Source: JAAZPT01 sp964544955 (GTDB taxonomy: Bacteria; Bacillota; Clostridia; Christensenellales; Aristaeellaceae). From it: a stretch of 30,648 nucleotides of DNA. Below, in pieces: positions 22,581 through 30,648 of the stretch. Made by a program: the position numbers and the translations under genes. The notes beneath the pieces were generated by a model, which saw nothing but the letters and a program-made list of their open reading frames with translations, was not told where the DNA came from and searched no databases. The stretch is taken from assembly GCA_964544955.1 (NCBI GenBank), contig CAZJEB010000016.1, forward strand, positions 1-30,648. The letters are read 5' to 3'. Numbering within the stretch: position 1 is the first letter of the stretch; each line of letters begins with the position of its first letter.

Positions 22581-23582
22581 ATGATTATTGTTTTAAAGCA
22601 AAACCCTGATAAGGCTCAGTTGGATAACTTGCTTGTTTGGTTGGAGCAAAAGGGGCTTAAAGTTAATAAAAGTACAGGTGAAAGCCATATAGTGCTTGGC
22701 CTTGTTGGCGATACTGCAACTATGGATACAGACCTTATTTCCGCGTTGGATATTGTGCAAAGCGTAAAAAGGGTGCAGGAGCCTTATAAAAAGGCAAATA
22801 GAAAGTTTCACCCGGATGATACGGTTATAAAAGTGGGGGATACTCAAATAGGTGGTGGCGAGCTTACAATTATGGCAGGCCCTTGTAGCGTGGAAAGCGA
22901 GGAGCAAATTATTGCTGTTGCCAAGGCTGTAAAGGCTAGTGGCGCAACAATGTTGCGTGGTGGCGCTTTTAAACCTCGCACATCACCCTATGCCTTCCAA
23001 GGTAAAGGGCTTGATGGCCTAAGGCTTTTAAGCCTTGCAAAGGCTGCAACAGGCTTGCCTGTGGTAACTGAAATTATGGAATTATCCCAATTGCAATACT
23101 TTGATGATGTGGATGTTATACAGGTTGGTGCAAGGAATATGCAAAACTTTAACCTGCTTAAAGAGCTTGGTAACCAAAGTAAACCAGTTATGATAAAGCG
23201 TGGTATGAGTGCCACATTGGAAGAATTGCTTATGAGCGCAGAATATGTTATGAGCGAGGGCAATGAAAAGGTTATACTTTGCGAGCGTGGGATAAGAACA
23301 TTTGATACTTATACTAGGAATACATTGGATTTGGCAGCAGTTCCATCCCTAAAAAGGCTAAGCCATTTGCCCGTTATTGTTGACCCAAGCCATGGCACAG
23401 GCAAGGCGGAACTTGTGCCCTCAATGGCCCTTGCAGCAGTAGCAGCGGGTACAGATGGTCTTATTATAGAGGTGCATAACGACCCACCAAGGGCACTTTG
23501 CGATGGTAGCCAATCCCTTCGCCCAGAAGTGTTTGATGTATTGGCTAAAAAAGTGTTTGATTTACATAGTATTCTAAAATAG
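22581..23582 (+). CDS. aroF: 3-deoxy-7-phosphoheptulonate (DAHP) synthase, type I-beta
   Basis: A 333-residue enzyme making DAHP from phosphoenolpyruvate and erythrose 4-phosphate, the entry step of the shikimate pathway. It has an N-terminal ferredoxin-like regulatory domain (residues 1-75), as in Thermotoga/Bacillus-type enzymes where it mediates feedback inhibition. The KDSA-like TIM barrel follows. Landmarks are MAGPCSVES (98-106, metal-ligand Cys102), GGAFKPRTSPYAFQG, IKRGMSATLEE, CERGIRTFDTYTRNTLDL and the metal His in VDPSHGTGK. Start ATG 22581 is preceded by GGAGG at 22571-22575. A longer frame from 22539 would run through the terminator. First structural gene of the aro operon, controlled by the leader attenuator. 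Confidence 0.95.
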   Translation: MIIVLKQNPDKAQLDNLLVWLEQKGLKVNKSTGESHIVLGLVGDTATMDTDLISALDIVQSVKRVQEPYKKANRKFHPDDTVIKVGDTQIGGGELTIMAGPCSVESEEQIIAVAKAVKASGATMLRGGAFKPRTSPYAFQGKGLDGLRLLSLAKAATGLPVVTEIMELSQLQYFDDVDVIQVGARNMQNFNLLKELGNQSKPVMIKRGMSATLEELLMSAEYVMSEGNEKVILCERGIRTFDTYTRNTLDLAAVPSLKRLSHLPVIVDPSHGTGKAELVPSMALAAVAAGTDGLIIEVHNDPPRALCDGSQSLRPEVFDVLAKKVFDLHSILK

Positions 23583-23591
23583 TAGGTGCTT

Positions 23592-24428
23592 ATGAATATA
23601 GGTGTTATAGGCCTTGGGCTAATAGGTGGCTCAATGGCAAAGTGTATTAAAGCCCAAACGGGGCATAAGGTTTTCGCCTTTGATATTGATGATGAGGTGA
23701 TGTTGCTTGCTCGCCTAAGCGGTGCCATTGATGCAGCCCTTAATGATGATAATATTGGTAATTGTGATTATATTTTTATTGCATTGGCTCCTCAGCTAAC
23801 AATAAATTGGCTCAGGGATAATGGGGCTAAAATTGCAAAAAATGCAATTGTTATTGATTTTTGTGGCACAAAAAGGCTTGTATGTGAACAACTTGGTGCC
23901 ATTGCCCATGAACATGGCTTTAGCTATATAGGGGGTCACCCCATGGCGGGTAAGGAGCAAAGTGGCTTTGTGAACTCATCGGCAACACTGTATAATGGTG
24001 CATCCATGATACTTGTGCCTGGTGCAAAAACGGATATAACTATGCTTGAAGGGGTTAAAAACCTGTTTATAGACCTTGGTTTTGGCATGGTTACGTTTTC
24101 CACAGCGGAGGAGCATGATAGGATAATAGCCTTTACATCCCAGTTAGCCCACATAGTATCAAGCGCCTATATAAAATCACCAGAGGCTCAAAAGCGCCGT
24201 GGCTTTTCCGCTGGTAGCTTTAAGGATATGACAAGGGTTGCACGCCTTGATGAAAACCTATGGAGCGAGCTTTGTATGGATAATAGCGACTTTTTGGTTG
24301 AACAGTTGGATATACTTATAGATAATATTGCTGAATATAGGGAAGCCTTAAATAATAACGATAAAGCCATGCTTACACAGTTGTTTAAGGATGGTAGGGA
24401 GAAAAAGGCCCAAGCGGGTGGCAATTAA
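23592..24428 (+). CDS. tyrA: Prephenate dehydrogenase
   Basis: A 278-residue NAD-dependent dehydrogenase converting prephenate to 4-hydroxyphenylpyruvate, the tyrosine branch. Dinucleotide motif GVIGLGLIGGS (residues 4-14). The active-site/substrate segments are FCGTKRLVCEQ, GGHPMAGKEQSGF (catalytic His in the family) and FTSQLAHIVSSAY. The C-terminal helical domain ends without an ACT domain, so no separate tyrosine-sensing module is visible. Start at ATG 23592, with AGGTG just upstream; a GTG two codons earlier is possible but gives a less typical N terminus. Starts 9 bases after aroF. Confidence 0.93.
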   Translation: MNIGVIGLGLIGGSMAKCIKAQTGHKVFAFDIDDEVMLLARLSGAIDAALNDDNIGNCDYIFIALAPQLTINWLRDNGAKIAKNAIVIDFCGTKRLVCEQLGAIAHEHGFSYIGGHPMAGKEQSGFVNSSATLYNGASMILVPGAKTDITMLEGVKNLFIDLGFGMVTFSTAEEHDRIIAFTSQLAHIVSSAYIKSPEAQKRRGFSAGSFKDMTRVARLDENLWSELCMDNSDFLVEQLDILIDNIAEYREALNNNDKAMLTQLFKDGREKKAQAGGN

Positions 24429-24439
24429 TAGGGGGTATT

Positions 24440-25501
24440 ATGGTAAACATAGTTAATGTAAAAACTGCAAAGCCTTATAATGTGTATATAAGCCATGGAG
24501 GCCTTGAAACCCTTGGCAATATTATCGCTGGCATAAAGGGCATTAATAAAGTTGCCATAATAAGCGATAGCAATGTTGCACCCCTATACTTAAAAAAATG
24601 CACAGATAGTATAGAGTCTGAGGGCTTTACCGTGTACTCCCACGTTTTTACTGCGGGGGAAAAGCATAAAAATATACATACATTATCAAACATACTTGAG
24701 GGCTGTGCCTCTATAGAACTAACAAGGAATGATTGCCTTGTTGCCCTTGGGGGCGGCGTTGTTGGTGATATTACAGGCTTTGCTGCTGGTTGCTATTTAA
24801 GGGGAATAAAGTTTGTGCAAGTGCCTACAACATTGCTTGCCATGGTGGATTCATCTGTAGGGGGCAAAACAGCCATAGACCTTGAGGCAGGCAAGAACCT
24901 TGCGGGCTTATTTTACCAACCAGAGGCAGTAGTTTGCGATGTGGATTGCTTGAACACATTGCCAAAGGAAGAATATACATCAGGCATGGCGGAGGCTATT
25001 AAAACTGCAATATTGCTTGGTGATAAGCCCTTTAGCAAATATGAAAATGGCCTGAAAAGTGAAGATTTATTAAGCGCCATAGAGGCTTGCGTTAAATATA
25101 AGGCTGGGGTTGTGGAGCGGGATGAAAGGGAGCAAGGGGAGCGTAAACTGCTTAACCTTGGGCATACACTGGGCCATGCCATAGAAAAATGTAGCAATTT
25201 TACCATACCCCATGGTAATGCAGTTGCCATAGGTATTGCCCTTATAGCAAAGGCTAGTTACCGTAAGGCTTGGGCTAAATTGGAAACTGTAAAGGCCATA
25301 TTAAAAGCCTTGGAAAACAACAATTTGCCCACATCCACAACATATACCCAAAAGGAACTTTATAATGCGGCCTTGGTGGATAAAAAACGGGCAGATAACC
25401 ATATTACCCTTGTTATACCTAGCAAAATTGGGGCTTGTGAATTAAAAAATGTGGCATTAGATGAATTTGCTAATATTATAAGCTTAGCCTTGGAGGAATA
25501 A
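24440..25501 (+). CDS. aroB: 3-dehydroquinate synthase
   Basis: A 353-residue enzyme (usual family length) turning DAHP into 3-dehydroquinate with NAD and a divalent metal. Motifs: LVALGGGVVGDITGFAAGCYLRG (about residues 94-116), VPTTLLAMVDSSVGGKTAID and KNLAGLFYQP. Metal and base residues lie in EAIKTAIL, NLGHTLGHAIE (metal His) and IPHGNAVAIG (metal His). Ribosome binding site GGGGG lies 4 bases before ATG. Its stop codon overlaps the start of aroA by one base (TAATG). Confidence 0.96.
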   Translation: MVNIVNVKTAKPYNVYISHGGLETLGNIIAGIKGINKVAIISDSNVAPLYLKKCTDSIESEGFTVYSHVFTAGEKHKNIHTLSNILEGCASIELTRNDCLVALGGGVVGDITGFAAGCYLRGIKFVQVPTTLLAMVDSSVGGKTAIDLEAGKNLAGLFYQPEAVVCDVDCLNTLPKEEYTSGMAEAIKTAILLGDKPFSKYENGLKSEDLLSAIEACVKYKAGVVERDEREQGERKLLNLGHTLGHAIEKCSNFTIPHGNAVAIGIALIAKASYRKAWAKLETVKAILKALENNNLPTSTTYTQKELYNAALVDKKRADNHITLVIPSKIGACELKNVALDEFANIISLALEE

Positions 25502-26754
25502 TGGATATATTAATACAGCCAAAAAAGCTAAGGGGTAGTGTTAGGGCAATATCATCTAAAAGTGAGGCCCATAGGTTACTTATATGCGCCGCCTTTGGTG
25601 ATAAGCCTACAAATTTAAACATAAATATATTATCCCAGGATATATTGGCTACAATTGATTGTTTACAGGCCTTAGGGGCAAATATAACAAGGGCTGGGGA
25701 TAATTTTTTGGTTGAACCCATAGTTAAAATAGAGGGTGTACCTAAGCTTAACTGTAAGGAAAGTGGATCAACCCTACGCTTTATATTGCCCGTTGCCACA
25801 AGCCTATATGGCGAGGTGGAATTTACTGGTGAGGGTAGATTGCCTGAAAGGCCCCTTAATGAGCTTATGGATAGTTTAAGGGCTAAGGGCATACAGTTTT
25901 CATCAAACAGTTTGCCTTTTACAACAAAGGGATTATTAAAGGCGGGGGAATATACCGTTGAGGGCAATGTTAGCTCTCAATATATAACGGGGCTGTTGTT
26001 GGCTTTGGCAGTGGTTGAGGGGGAAAACGAAATAGTATTATCCTCCCCCTTGGTATCTTCCGCCTATGTGGACATTACTATAAAGGCTTTAAAGGCCTTT
26101 GGTGTATATGTAAAACAAGGGGCTAAGGGCTATAAGCTTAAAGGTAAAAGTAAAATTGCATCCCCACAAAATATTGTTGTGGATGGGGACTGGAGCAATG
26201 GCGCTTTCTTTGTTGTTGCCAATGCCTTAAATAATGATATTGCCTTGGAGGGCTTGAGTGATAATTCGCCCCAAGGGGATAAAAAAATTGTGGATTTTGT
26301 AAAGGCTTTTGGAGTAAATGTGCCTGAGAATAAGGGTGTGTATACTAAGGGAGAAGGCGATTTACAGGGCACAATGATAGATATAGATGCTACACCAGAC
26401 CTTTTACCAATACTTGCTGTTTTAGCCAGTTGTGCCAAGGGCAAAACGGAATTTGTGAATGGTGCAAGGCTTAGAGCAAAGGAAAGCGACCGTTTATTAT
26501 CCACAGCGGCAATGATAAATGCCCTTGGGGGTAACGCACAGCAGCTTGAAAATGGCCTTGTTGTTACAGGTGGTACACTTAAGGGTGGCACTGTGTATGG
26601 CTATAACGACCACCGCATTGTTATGGCGGCCGCTATTGCCGCAAGCGTGTGTAAAGAGCCTGTTATAATAAAAGGCTTTGAGGCCGTAAATAAATCCTAC
26701 CCAACATTTTTTGATGATTATATTAGCCTTGGAGGTGTAGCAAATGAGCTCTAG
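25501..26754 (+). CDS. aroA: 3-phosphoshikimate 1-carboxyvinyltransferase (EPSP synthase)
   Basis: A 417-residue enzyme of the EPSP synthase family joining shikimate 3-phosphate and phosphoenolpyruvate. Visible: SSKSEAHRLLICAAF (substrate Lys/Ser/Arg), ESGSTLRFILP (about residues 84-94, phosphoenolpyruvate-binding loop), GRLPERPLNEL, SSQYITGLLLAL, and the catalytic DATPDLLPILAV near residue 300. RLRAKESDRL and NDHRIVMAAAIA follow. Two-domain inside-out barrel expected, cytoplasmic. GGAGG lies 5 bases before the ATG. It overlaps aroC by 11 bases, with the aroC ribosome binding site within its last codons. Confidence 0.95.
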   Translation: MDILIQPKKLRGSVRAISSKSEAHRLLICAAFGDKPTNLNINILSQDILATIDCLQALGANITRAGDNFLVEPIVKIEGVPKLNCKESGSTLRFILPVATSLYGEVEFTGEGRLPERPLNELMDSLRAKGIQFSSNSLPFTTKGLLKAGEYTVEGNVSSQYITGLLLALAVVEGENEIVLSSPLVSSAYVDITIKALKAFGVYVKQGAKGYKLKGKSKIASPQNIVVDGDWSNGAFFVVANALNNDIALEGLSDNSPQGDKKIVDFVKAFGVNVPENKGVYTKGEGDLQGTMIDIDATPDLLPILAVLASCAKGKTEFVNGARLRAKESDRLLSTAAMINALGGNAQQLENGLVVTGGTLKGGTVYGYNDHRIVMAAAIAASVCKEPVIIKGFEAVNKSYPTFFDDYISLGGVANEL

Positions 26755-27823
26755 CTTTGGTAATACAATAAAAACTACCGTGTTTGGCCAATCCCACGGG
26801 GTAGCCATAGGGGTTTTAATTGAAAACTTGCCCGTGGGTGAAGTTGTTGATATGGATGAGCTTAATGCCTTTTTATCAAGGCGCAAACCAGGGAAAAATG
26901 CCCTATCTACCGCCCGCAAGGAAGAGGATGAGCCTATATTTTTATCTGGCTTTGAAAACGGAAAAATAATTGATAGCCCCCTTTGTGCAATAATTTATAA
27001 TAAAGATACAAGGTCTAAGGATTATACGCAGCTGCTAAAGTTGCCAAGGCCTGGCCATGCGGACTATACAGCCTATGTAAAATGGGCAGGTAAGGCGGAT
27101 ATGCGTGGGGGTGGTCACTTCTCCGGTAGGCTAACTGCACCCCTTTGTATTGCAGGAGGCATAGCAAAACAAATACTTGCAAGGAAGGGTATATATGTAG
27201 GTGCCCATTTGCTAAATGTGGCAGGCATAAGGGATGATGAATTCCCTATGCTACCAAGCAATAAATTGTTTGTGGATGTTGCAAATAAAGCTTTCCCTGT
27301 AATAAATGATGATGCGGGTGAGGCTATGCAAAAAGCCATACTTGATGCTAAAAAAGATGGTGACTCCGTGGGTGGAATAATACAGTGTAGCGTAATTGGC
27401 TTGCCTGTGGGCTTAGGTGCCCCTATGTTTGACGGGGTGGAAAATTGCCTTGCAAAAGCCTTGTTTGCCATACCGGCAGTAAAGGGCTTGGAGTTTGGCC
27501 AAGGCTTTAATGTGGCTAATTTAAGGGGATATGATAATAACGACCCCTTTGAACTGGATGATGGTAATAATATTAAAACTTTTACAAACAATTGTGGGGG
27601 AATATTAGGGGGAATAACAAACGGTATGCCTGTACAGTTTAATTTAGCGGTAAAGCCCACACCATCCATAGCCAAGGCGCAACAAACAGTTAACTTGGAA
27701 AATAATAAAGTGGAAAACCTTGAAATAACAGGGCGCCATGACCCCTGTATAGCCCCTAGGGCAGTGCCCGTTGTGGAGGCAGTTACCGCCCTTGTTATAC
27801 TTGATTTAATATTGGAGGCTTAA
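26744..27823 (+). CDS. aroC: Chorismate synthase
   Basis: A 359-residue FMN-dependent enzyme forming chorismate from EPSP. Motifs: TTVFGQSHGVAIG near the N terminus (family GESHG; here Gln replaces Glu), FLSRRKPGKNALSTARKEEDEP, MRGGGHFSGRLTAPLCIAGG (about 119-138), NNCGGILGGITNGMPV and GRHDPCIAPRAVPVVEAV near the C terminus. Together these make the FMN/EPSP site. The usual TTG-P stretch is KIIDSPL here. The gene starts inside aroA (ATG 26744, GGAGG 9 bases upstream) and is followed after one base by pheA. Confidence 0.95.
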   Translation: MSSSFGNTIKTTVFGQSHGVAIGVLIENLPVGEVVDMDELNAFLSRRKPGKNALSTARKEEDEPIFLSGFENGKIIDSPLCAIIYNKDTRSKDYTQLLKLPRPGHADYTAYVKWAGKADMRGGGHFSGRLTAPLCIAGGIAKQILARKGIYVGAHLLNVAGIRDDEFPMLPSNKLFVDVANKAFPVINDDAGEAMQKAILDAKKDGDSVGGIIQCSVIGLPVGLGAPMFDGVENCLAKALFAIPAVKGLEFGQGFNVANLRGYDNNDPFELDDGNNIKTFTNNCGGILGGITNGMPVQFNLAVKPTPSIAKAQQTVNLENNKVENLEITGRHDPCIAPRAVPVVEAVTALVILDLILEA

Positions 27824-27824
27824 T

Positions 27825-28958
27825 ATGAATTTAAAGGATATTCGTAATGAAATAGATGTTTTGGATGATGGCCTTTTAAATTTGTTTTTGCAAAGGCTTA
27901 ATTTAAGCGATGAGGTTGCAAAATATAAGGCGGAAAACAATGTACCCATACGCAATAAGGCAAGGGAGAGGGAAATACTTGAAAATGCCATGAAAAAGGC
28001 GGGGGATAAGGAAGAATATGCCTACCACTTTTTTAATAAAATATTAGACTTATCAAGGTCACGCCAATGGCGATTAAATAGGCCAAAATCAACACTTATA
28101 GATAAAATTGAGGCTACAATACAAAATGATGTTGTGTTCCCTAAAACGGGGAGCATAGCTTGCCAAGGGGTAGAGGGGTCTAATGCCCAAGCCGCTTGTG
28201 ATAAAATTTTCCCTCGTGGAAGCATAATGTATGTAAAAAGCTTTAAAGCGGTGTTTGATGCATTAAAATCTGGCCTGTGCCAATATGGCGTTGTGCCTAT
28301 TGAAAATAGTGCAAATGGGTCTGTAAGGGCTGTGTACAATTTAATGCGTGAATATAAATTTAGCATAGTGCGCAGTACAAATATGCTTATTCGCCATGAG
28401 TTGCTTGCAAAGGAAGGGGCAAAGTTGGAGGATATTAAAACAATATACTCCCATGAACAAGCCTTGGGCCAATGTAGTAACTTTTTAGCAAAGCTTAAAA
28501 ATGTTAATATAGTTCCCTATGAAAACACAGCCTCGGCAGCCAAAATGGTGGCAGAAATGGGGGATAATAGCGTTGCAGCAATAGCATCACCCCAATGTGC
28601 AGATCTTTATAAGCTTGTGCCATTAAGTGAGGATATACAGGATAGTGATAATAACTATACAAGGTTTATATGCATTACTAAGGATGCAACAATATATAGC
28701 GGTGCAAACCGTATAAGCTTAATATTATCCTGCGAAAACAAACCAGGATCCCTTAATGATGTATTATCTATATTTTCCGCCTATGGGGTTAATATGAGCA
28801 AGCTTGAAAGTTACCCAGTTGTGGGCCGCAACTTTGAGTTTGTGTTTTTTATAGATTTGGATGCAAATATAAGGGAAGAAGGAGTTTTGCCCATGTTAAG
28901 CGAGCTAGAAGGCACAACATTAAACTTTGAATTTTTGGGCAACTATTCTACAGTATGA
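27825..28958 (+). CDS. pheA: Chorismate mutase/prephenate dehydratase (P-protein)
   Basis: A 377-residue bifunctional enzyme for the phenylalanine branch. The AroQ-type chorismate mutase covers residues 1-88 (LKDIRNEIDVLDDGLL, VAKYKAENN). Prephenate dehydratase covers about 105-290 (VVPIENSANGSV at 156-167 and the catalytic TRF at 279-281). A C-terminal ACT domain covers 296-377. In the ACT domain the usual phenylalanine-sensing GAL and ESRP motifs read GSL (308-310) and ESYP (328-331); the Arg is replaced by Tyr, which may alter feedback. GGAGG lies 8 bases before ATG. Its stop overlaps the aroEK start by 4 bases (ATGA). Confidence 0.94.
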   Translation: MNLKDIRNEIDVLDDGLLNLFLQRLNLSDEVAKYKAENNVPIRNKAREREILENAMKKAGDKEEYAYHFFNKILDLSRSRQWRLNRPKSTLIDKIEATIQNDVVFPKTGSIACQGVEGSNAQAACDKIFPRGSIMYVKSFKAVFDALKSGLCQYGVVPIENSANGSVRAVYNLMREYKFSIVRSTNMLIRHELLAKEGAKLEDIKTIYSHEQALGQCSNFLAKLKNVNIVPYENTASAAKMVAEMGDNSVAAIASPQCADLYKLVPLSEDIQDSDNNYTRFICITKDATIYSGANRISLILSCENKPGSLNDVLSIFSAYGVNMSKLESYPVVGRNFEFVFFIDLDANIREEGVLPMLSELEGTTLNFEFLGNYSTV

Positions 28959-30190
28959 TAAATAAAATATATGGCCTTGTGGGTCGTAGCCTAAAACATA
29001 GCTATTCCCCCTTTATACATAGCCAAATGGGCTGTAAAAACTATGGGCTTATAGAGCTTGAACCTGATAATTTGCCCGCCTTTTTTAAAAACCCTAATAT
29101 TGCGGGGCTAAATGTAACTATCCCCTATAAAAAGGATGTTATGGCCTTTTGCGATAATATTGATAATGATGCAAAACTTGTGGGCAGTATAAACACAATT
29201 GTTAGGGCTAAGGATAATAAACTATATGGCTATAATACCGATGTGTATGGCCTAAGCTATGCGGCTAAAAGGGCTAATATAATAATTAAAAATAAAAAGG
29301 TGCTAATATTGGGCAGTGGTGGCGCCTCCCTTGCAGCCCAGGCAGTGGCTAAAAATGAGGGGGCAAACTTTGTTGTGGTATCAAGAACGGGTGAAAATAA
29401 CTATAACAATTTGCATATTAATTATGATGCCCAAGTAATAATAAATGCCACCCCTGTAGGCATGTACCCTAATAATATGGAAAGCCCTGTTAATTTGAAT
29501 ATGTTTAAGGCCTGTGAGGGCGTTATTGATATGGTGTATAACCCAAGCTATACAAAGTTTCTTTTTGATGCAAAGGCGTTGGGCATACGGCATACAAATG
29601 GATTGCCTATGTTGGTTGCCCAAGCTGCCGCCGCAGAGGAACTGTTTTTTGGCAAAAAAATTGATGATGAACTAGTGGAAAGCATAATAAAAAGCCTTGA
29701 AATGGATGCGACAAATATTGTTTTAATAGGTATGCCAGGTAGTGGAAAATCAACAATAGGTAGTGAGTTGGCAAAAATAAGTGGTAAAAAACTTGTGGAT
29801 ATTGATGCTGAAATTGTTAAAACAGCGGGTATGGAAATTCCACAAATATTTGCACAAAAGGGCGAAAAAGCCTTTAGGGCAATGGAGAAGGAGCATATAG
29901 AACAATTTGGTAAAGAGCATGGCCAAATAATTGTAACTGGTGGCGGTGCAGTTAAGGATGAAAGCAATTATTACCCTTTAAAACAAAATGCTAAAATATT
30001 CTTTATAAATAGGGATATAAGCTTGTTGGAAGTTGAGGGTAGACCCTTATCCCAAGGGGCAAAATTGATTGATATGTATAGGGATAGGATAGGCTTTTAT
30101 AATGCCTTTAAAGATTTTGAGGTGGATAATGATAGGCCTGTGGAACAGGTGGCAATGGGTATTTGGCATAAATTTTTGGAGGAAAACTGA
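28955..30190 (+). CDS. aroEK: Shikimate dehydrogenase-shikimate kinase fusion
   Basis: A 411-residue fusion of two pathway enzymes. Residues 1-248 are shikimate dehydrogenase: LKHSYSPFIHS substrate loop, NVTIPYKK with catalytic Lys59, YNTD with Asp96, NADP motif LGSGGASLAA (119-128) and NATPVGMYP. Residues 252-411 are shikimate kinase: P-loop GMPGSGKST (259-267), VDIDAEI (281-287) with shikimate-binding Asp, VTGGGA (327-332) and GRPL with Arg363. The kinase catalyses the step right after the dehydrogenase, so the fusion may channel shikimate. No stop or frameshift lies between the halves. It overlaps pheA by 4 bases without a clear ribosome binding site (translational coupling) and aroQ by one base. 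Confidence 0.93.
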   Translation: MINKIYGLVGRSLKHSYSPFIHSQMGCKNYGLIELEPDNLPAFFKNPNIAGLNVTIPYKKDVMAFCDNIDNDAKLVGSINTIVRAKDNKLYGYNTDVYGLSYAAKRANIIIKNKKVLILGSGGASLAAQAVAKNEGANFVVVSRTGENNYNNLHINYDAQVIINATPVGMYPNNMESPVNLNMFKACEGVIDMVYNPSYTKFLFDAKALGIRHTNGLPMLVAQAAAAEELFFGKKIDDELVESIIKSLEMDATNIVLIGMPGSGKSTIGSELAKISGKKLVDIDAEIVKTAGMEIPQIFAQKGEKAFRAMEKEHIEQFGKEHGQIIVTGGGAVKDESNYYPLKQNAKIFFINRDISLLEVEGRPLSQGAKLIDMYRDRIGFYNAFKDFEVDNDRPVEQVAMGIWHKFLEEN

Positions 30191-30621
30191 TGAAAATATT
30201 AGTAATTAATGGGCCGAATATGAATATGTTAGGCTTAAGGGAACCAGATATTTATGGAACAATTAGCTATGATGGCTTGCTTGCTTTAATAAAGGAGCAT
30301 GCAGTTAAAATTGGGGTGGATGTGGAGTTTTTTCAATCTAACCATGAGGGGGCTATTGTGGATGCTATACAAGGGGCTTATGGTAAATTTGATGGAATTG
30401 TAATAAACCCAGCAGCCTATACCCATACAAGCGTGGCAATACTTGATGCTGTTAAAGCGGTGGGCTTGCCAACGGTTGAAGTGCATATGAGCGACCCAGA
30501 TACTAGGGAGGAGTTTAGGAAAGTATCCTATGTGAGGGAAGCTTGCGTGGCCACGGTGAAAGGCAAAGGGGCGGAAGGATACTTGGAGGCGGTTGGGATG
30601 TTGAGTGTATTGGCTAAGTAG
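30190..30621 (+). CDS. aroQ: 3-dehydroquinate dehydratase, type II
   Basis: A 143-residue type II dehydroquinase removing water from 3-dehydroquinate. Full set of family motifs: INGPNMNMLGLREPDIYG (residues 6-23, catalytic Tyr22 and loop Arg), FFQSNHEGAIVDAIQ, NPAAYTHTSVAILDA (catalytic Asn and His region), VEVHMSDPDTREEFRKVSY. Family members form dodecamers. ATG overlaps the aroEK stop by one base, with GGAGG at 30179-30183. It is the last gene of the operon and supplies the one shikimate-pathway step not encoded by the other genes of the operon. Confidence 0.96.
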   Translation: MKILVINGPNMNMLGLREPDIYGTISYDGLLALIKEHAVKIGVDVEFFQSNHEGAIVDAIQGAYGKFDGIVINPAAYTHTSVAILDAVKAVGLPTVEVHMSDPDTREEFRKVSYVREACVATVKGKGAEGYLEAVGMLSVLAK

Positions 30622-30630
30622 TTATGAGGG

Positions 30631-30648
30631 GCGAGTTTTTCGCTTTTT
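30631..30648 (+). terminator. Possible terminator after aroQ, cut by the window end
   Basis: GCGA and TCGC form a short stem followed by TTTTT at the window edge, 10 bases after the aroQ stop. The stem is short, and the element may continue beyond the window. Confidence 0.4.

Noticed and set aside
27115..27675. 186-codon open frame on the minus strand inside aroC
   Set aside because: Fully antisense to chorismate synthase with no start signal. Open only because of the codon bias of the real gene.

Overview
The window looks like a chromosomal segment of a low-GC, probably clostridial (Firmicutes) bacterium. Genes have strong AGGAGG-type ribosome binding sites, there are many intrinsic terminators with T-runs, and the complete shikimate-Phe/Tyr operon has a gene order of a kind I associate with clostridia. 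Species cannot be told from the sequence. Two compositional regimes are visible. The sugar-utilisation block (about 1690-16460) is strongly AT-rich and uses AGA for arginine. The flanks are richer in G+C and favour AGG/CGT/CGC.

Layout. (1) 46-1575, minus: a class-3 lipase-like protein. (2) 1687-16459: a two-cluster sugar island. The left cluster has a divergent RpiB-family isomerase (minus) and a plus-strand operon: substrate-binding protein, permease, two-domain ATPase, second permease, DeoR-type regulator, M24-peptidase-like protein. The right cluster, on minus, reads ketose 3-epimerase, PfkB kinase, class II aldolase, then a second ribose-type ABC transporter (ATPase, permease, binding protein). 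A LacI-type regulator diverges from it. The two clusters converge on one shared 19-bp terminator hairpin. Operator-like repeats sit in both divergent promoter regions. (3) 16541-19694: two tiny minus-strand genes (47 and 93 codons), each with its own terminator and a promoter of the GTTTTA-N14-GGGTAT (SigB-like) type, then a GrpB-family protein, a membrane-anchored XRE regulator and an RraA-like protein. (4) 19698-22238: an ATP-grasp ligase co-transcribed with the RraA-like gene, and a secreted SH3-domain protein. (5) 22348-30621, plus: promoter, leader and the operon aroF-tyrA-aroB-aroA-aroC-pheA-aroEK-aroQ.

How it works together. The aro operon encodes all seven shikimate steps plus chorismate mutase/prephenate dehydratase and prephenate dehydrogenase, so one transcript makes the precursors of Phe and Tyr. 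Its leader carries a 22-codon reading frame with nine Phe/Tyr codons, a potential antiterminator strand just after its stop, and an intrinsic terminator abutting the aroF ribosome binding site. That is the architecture of ribosome-mediated attenuation, and it is the most convincing undescribed regulatory system here.

The sugar island can be read as import (two ABC systems), C3 epimerisation of a ketose, phosphorylation and aldol cleavage, with an RpiB-type phosphosugar isomerase in a second, DeoR-controlled arm. The actual sugars cannot be decided from sequence alone. The second notable novelty is the pair of mini-genes at 16541-17148, which share promoter, ribosome binding site, C-terminal motif and terminator but have unrelated central parts.
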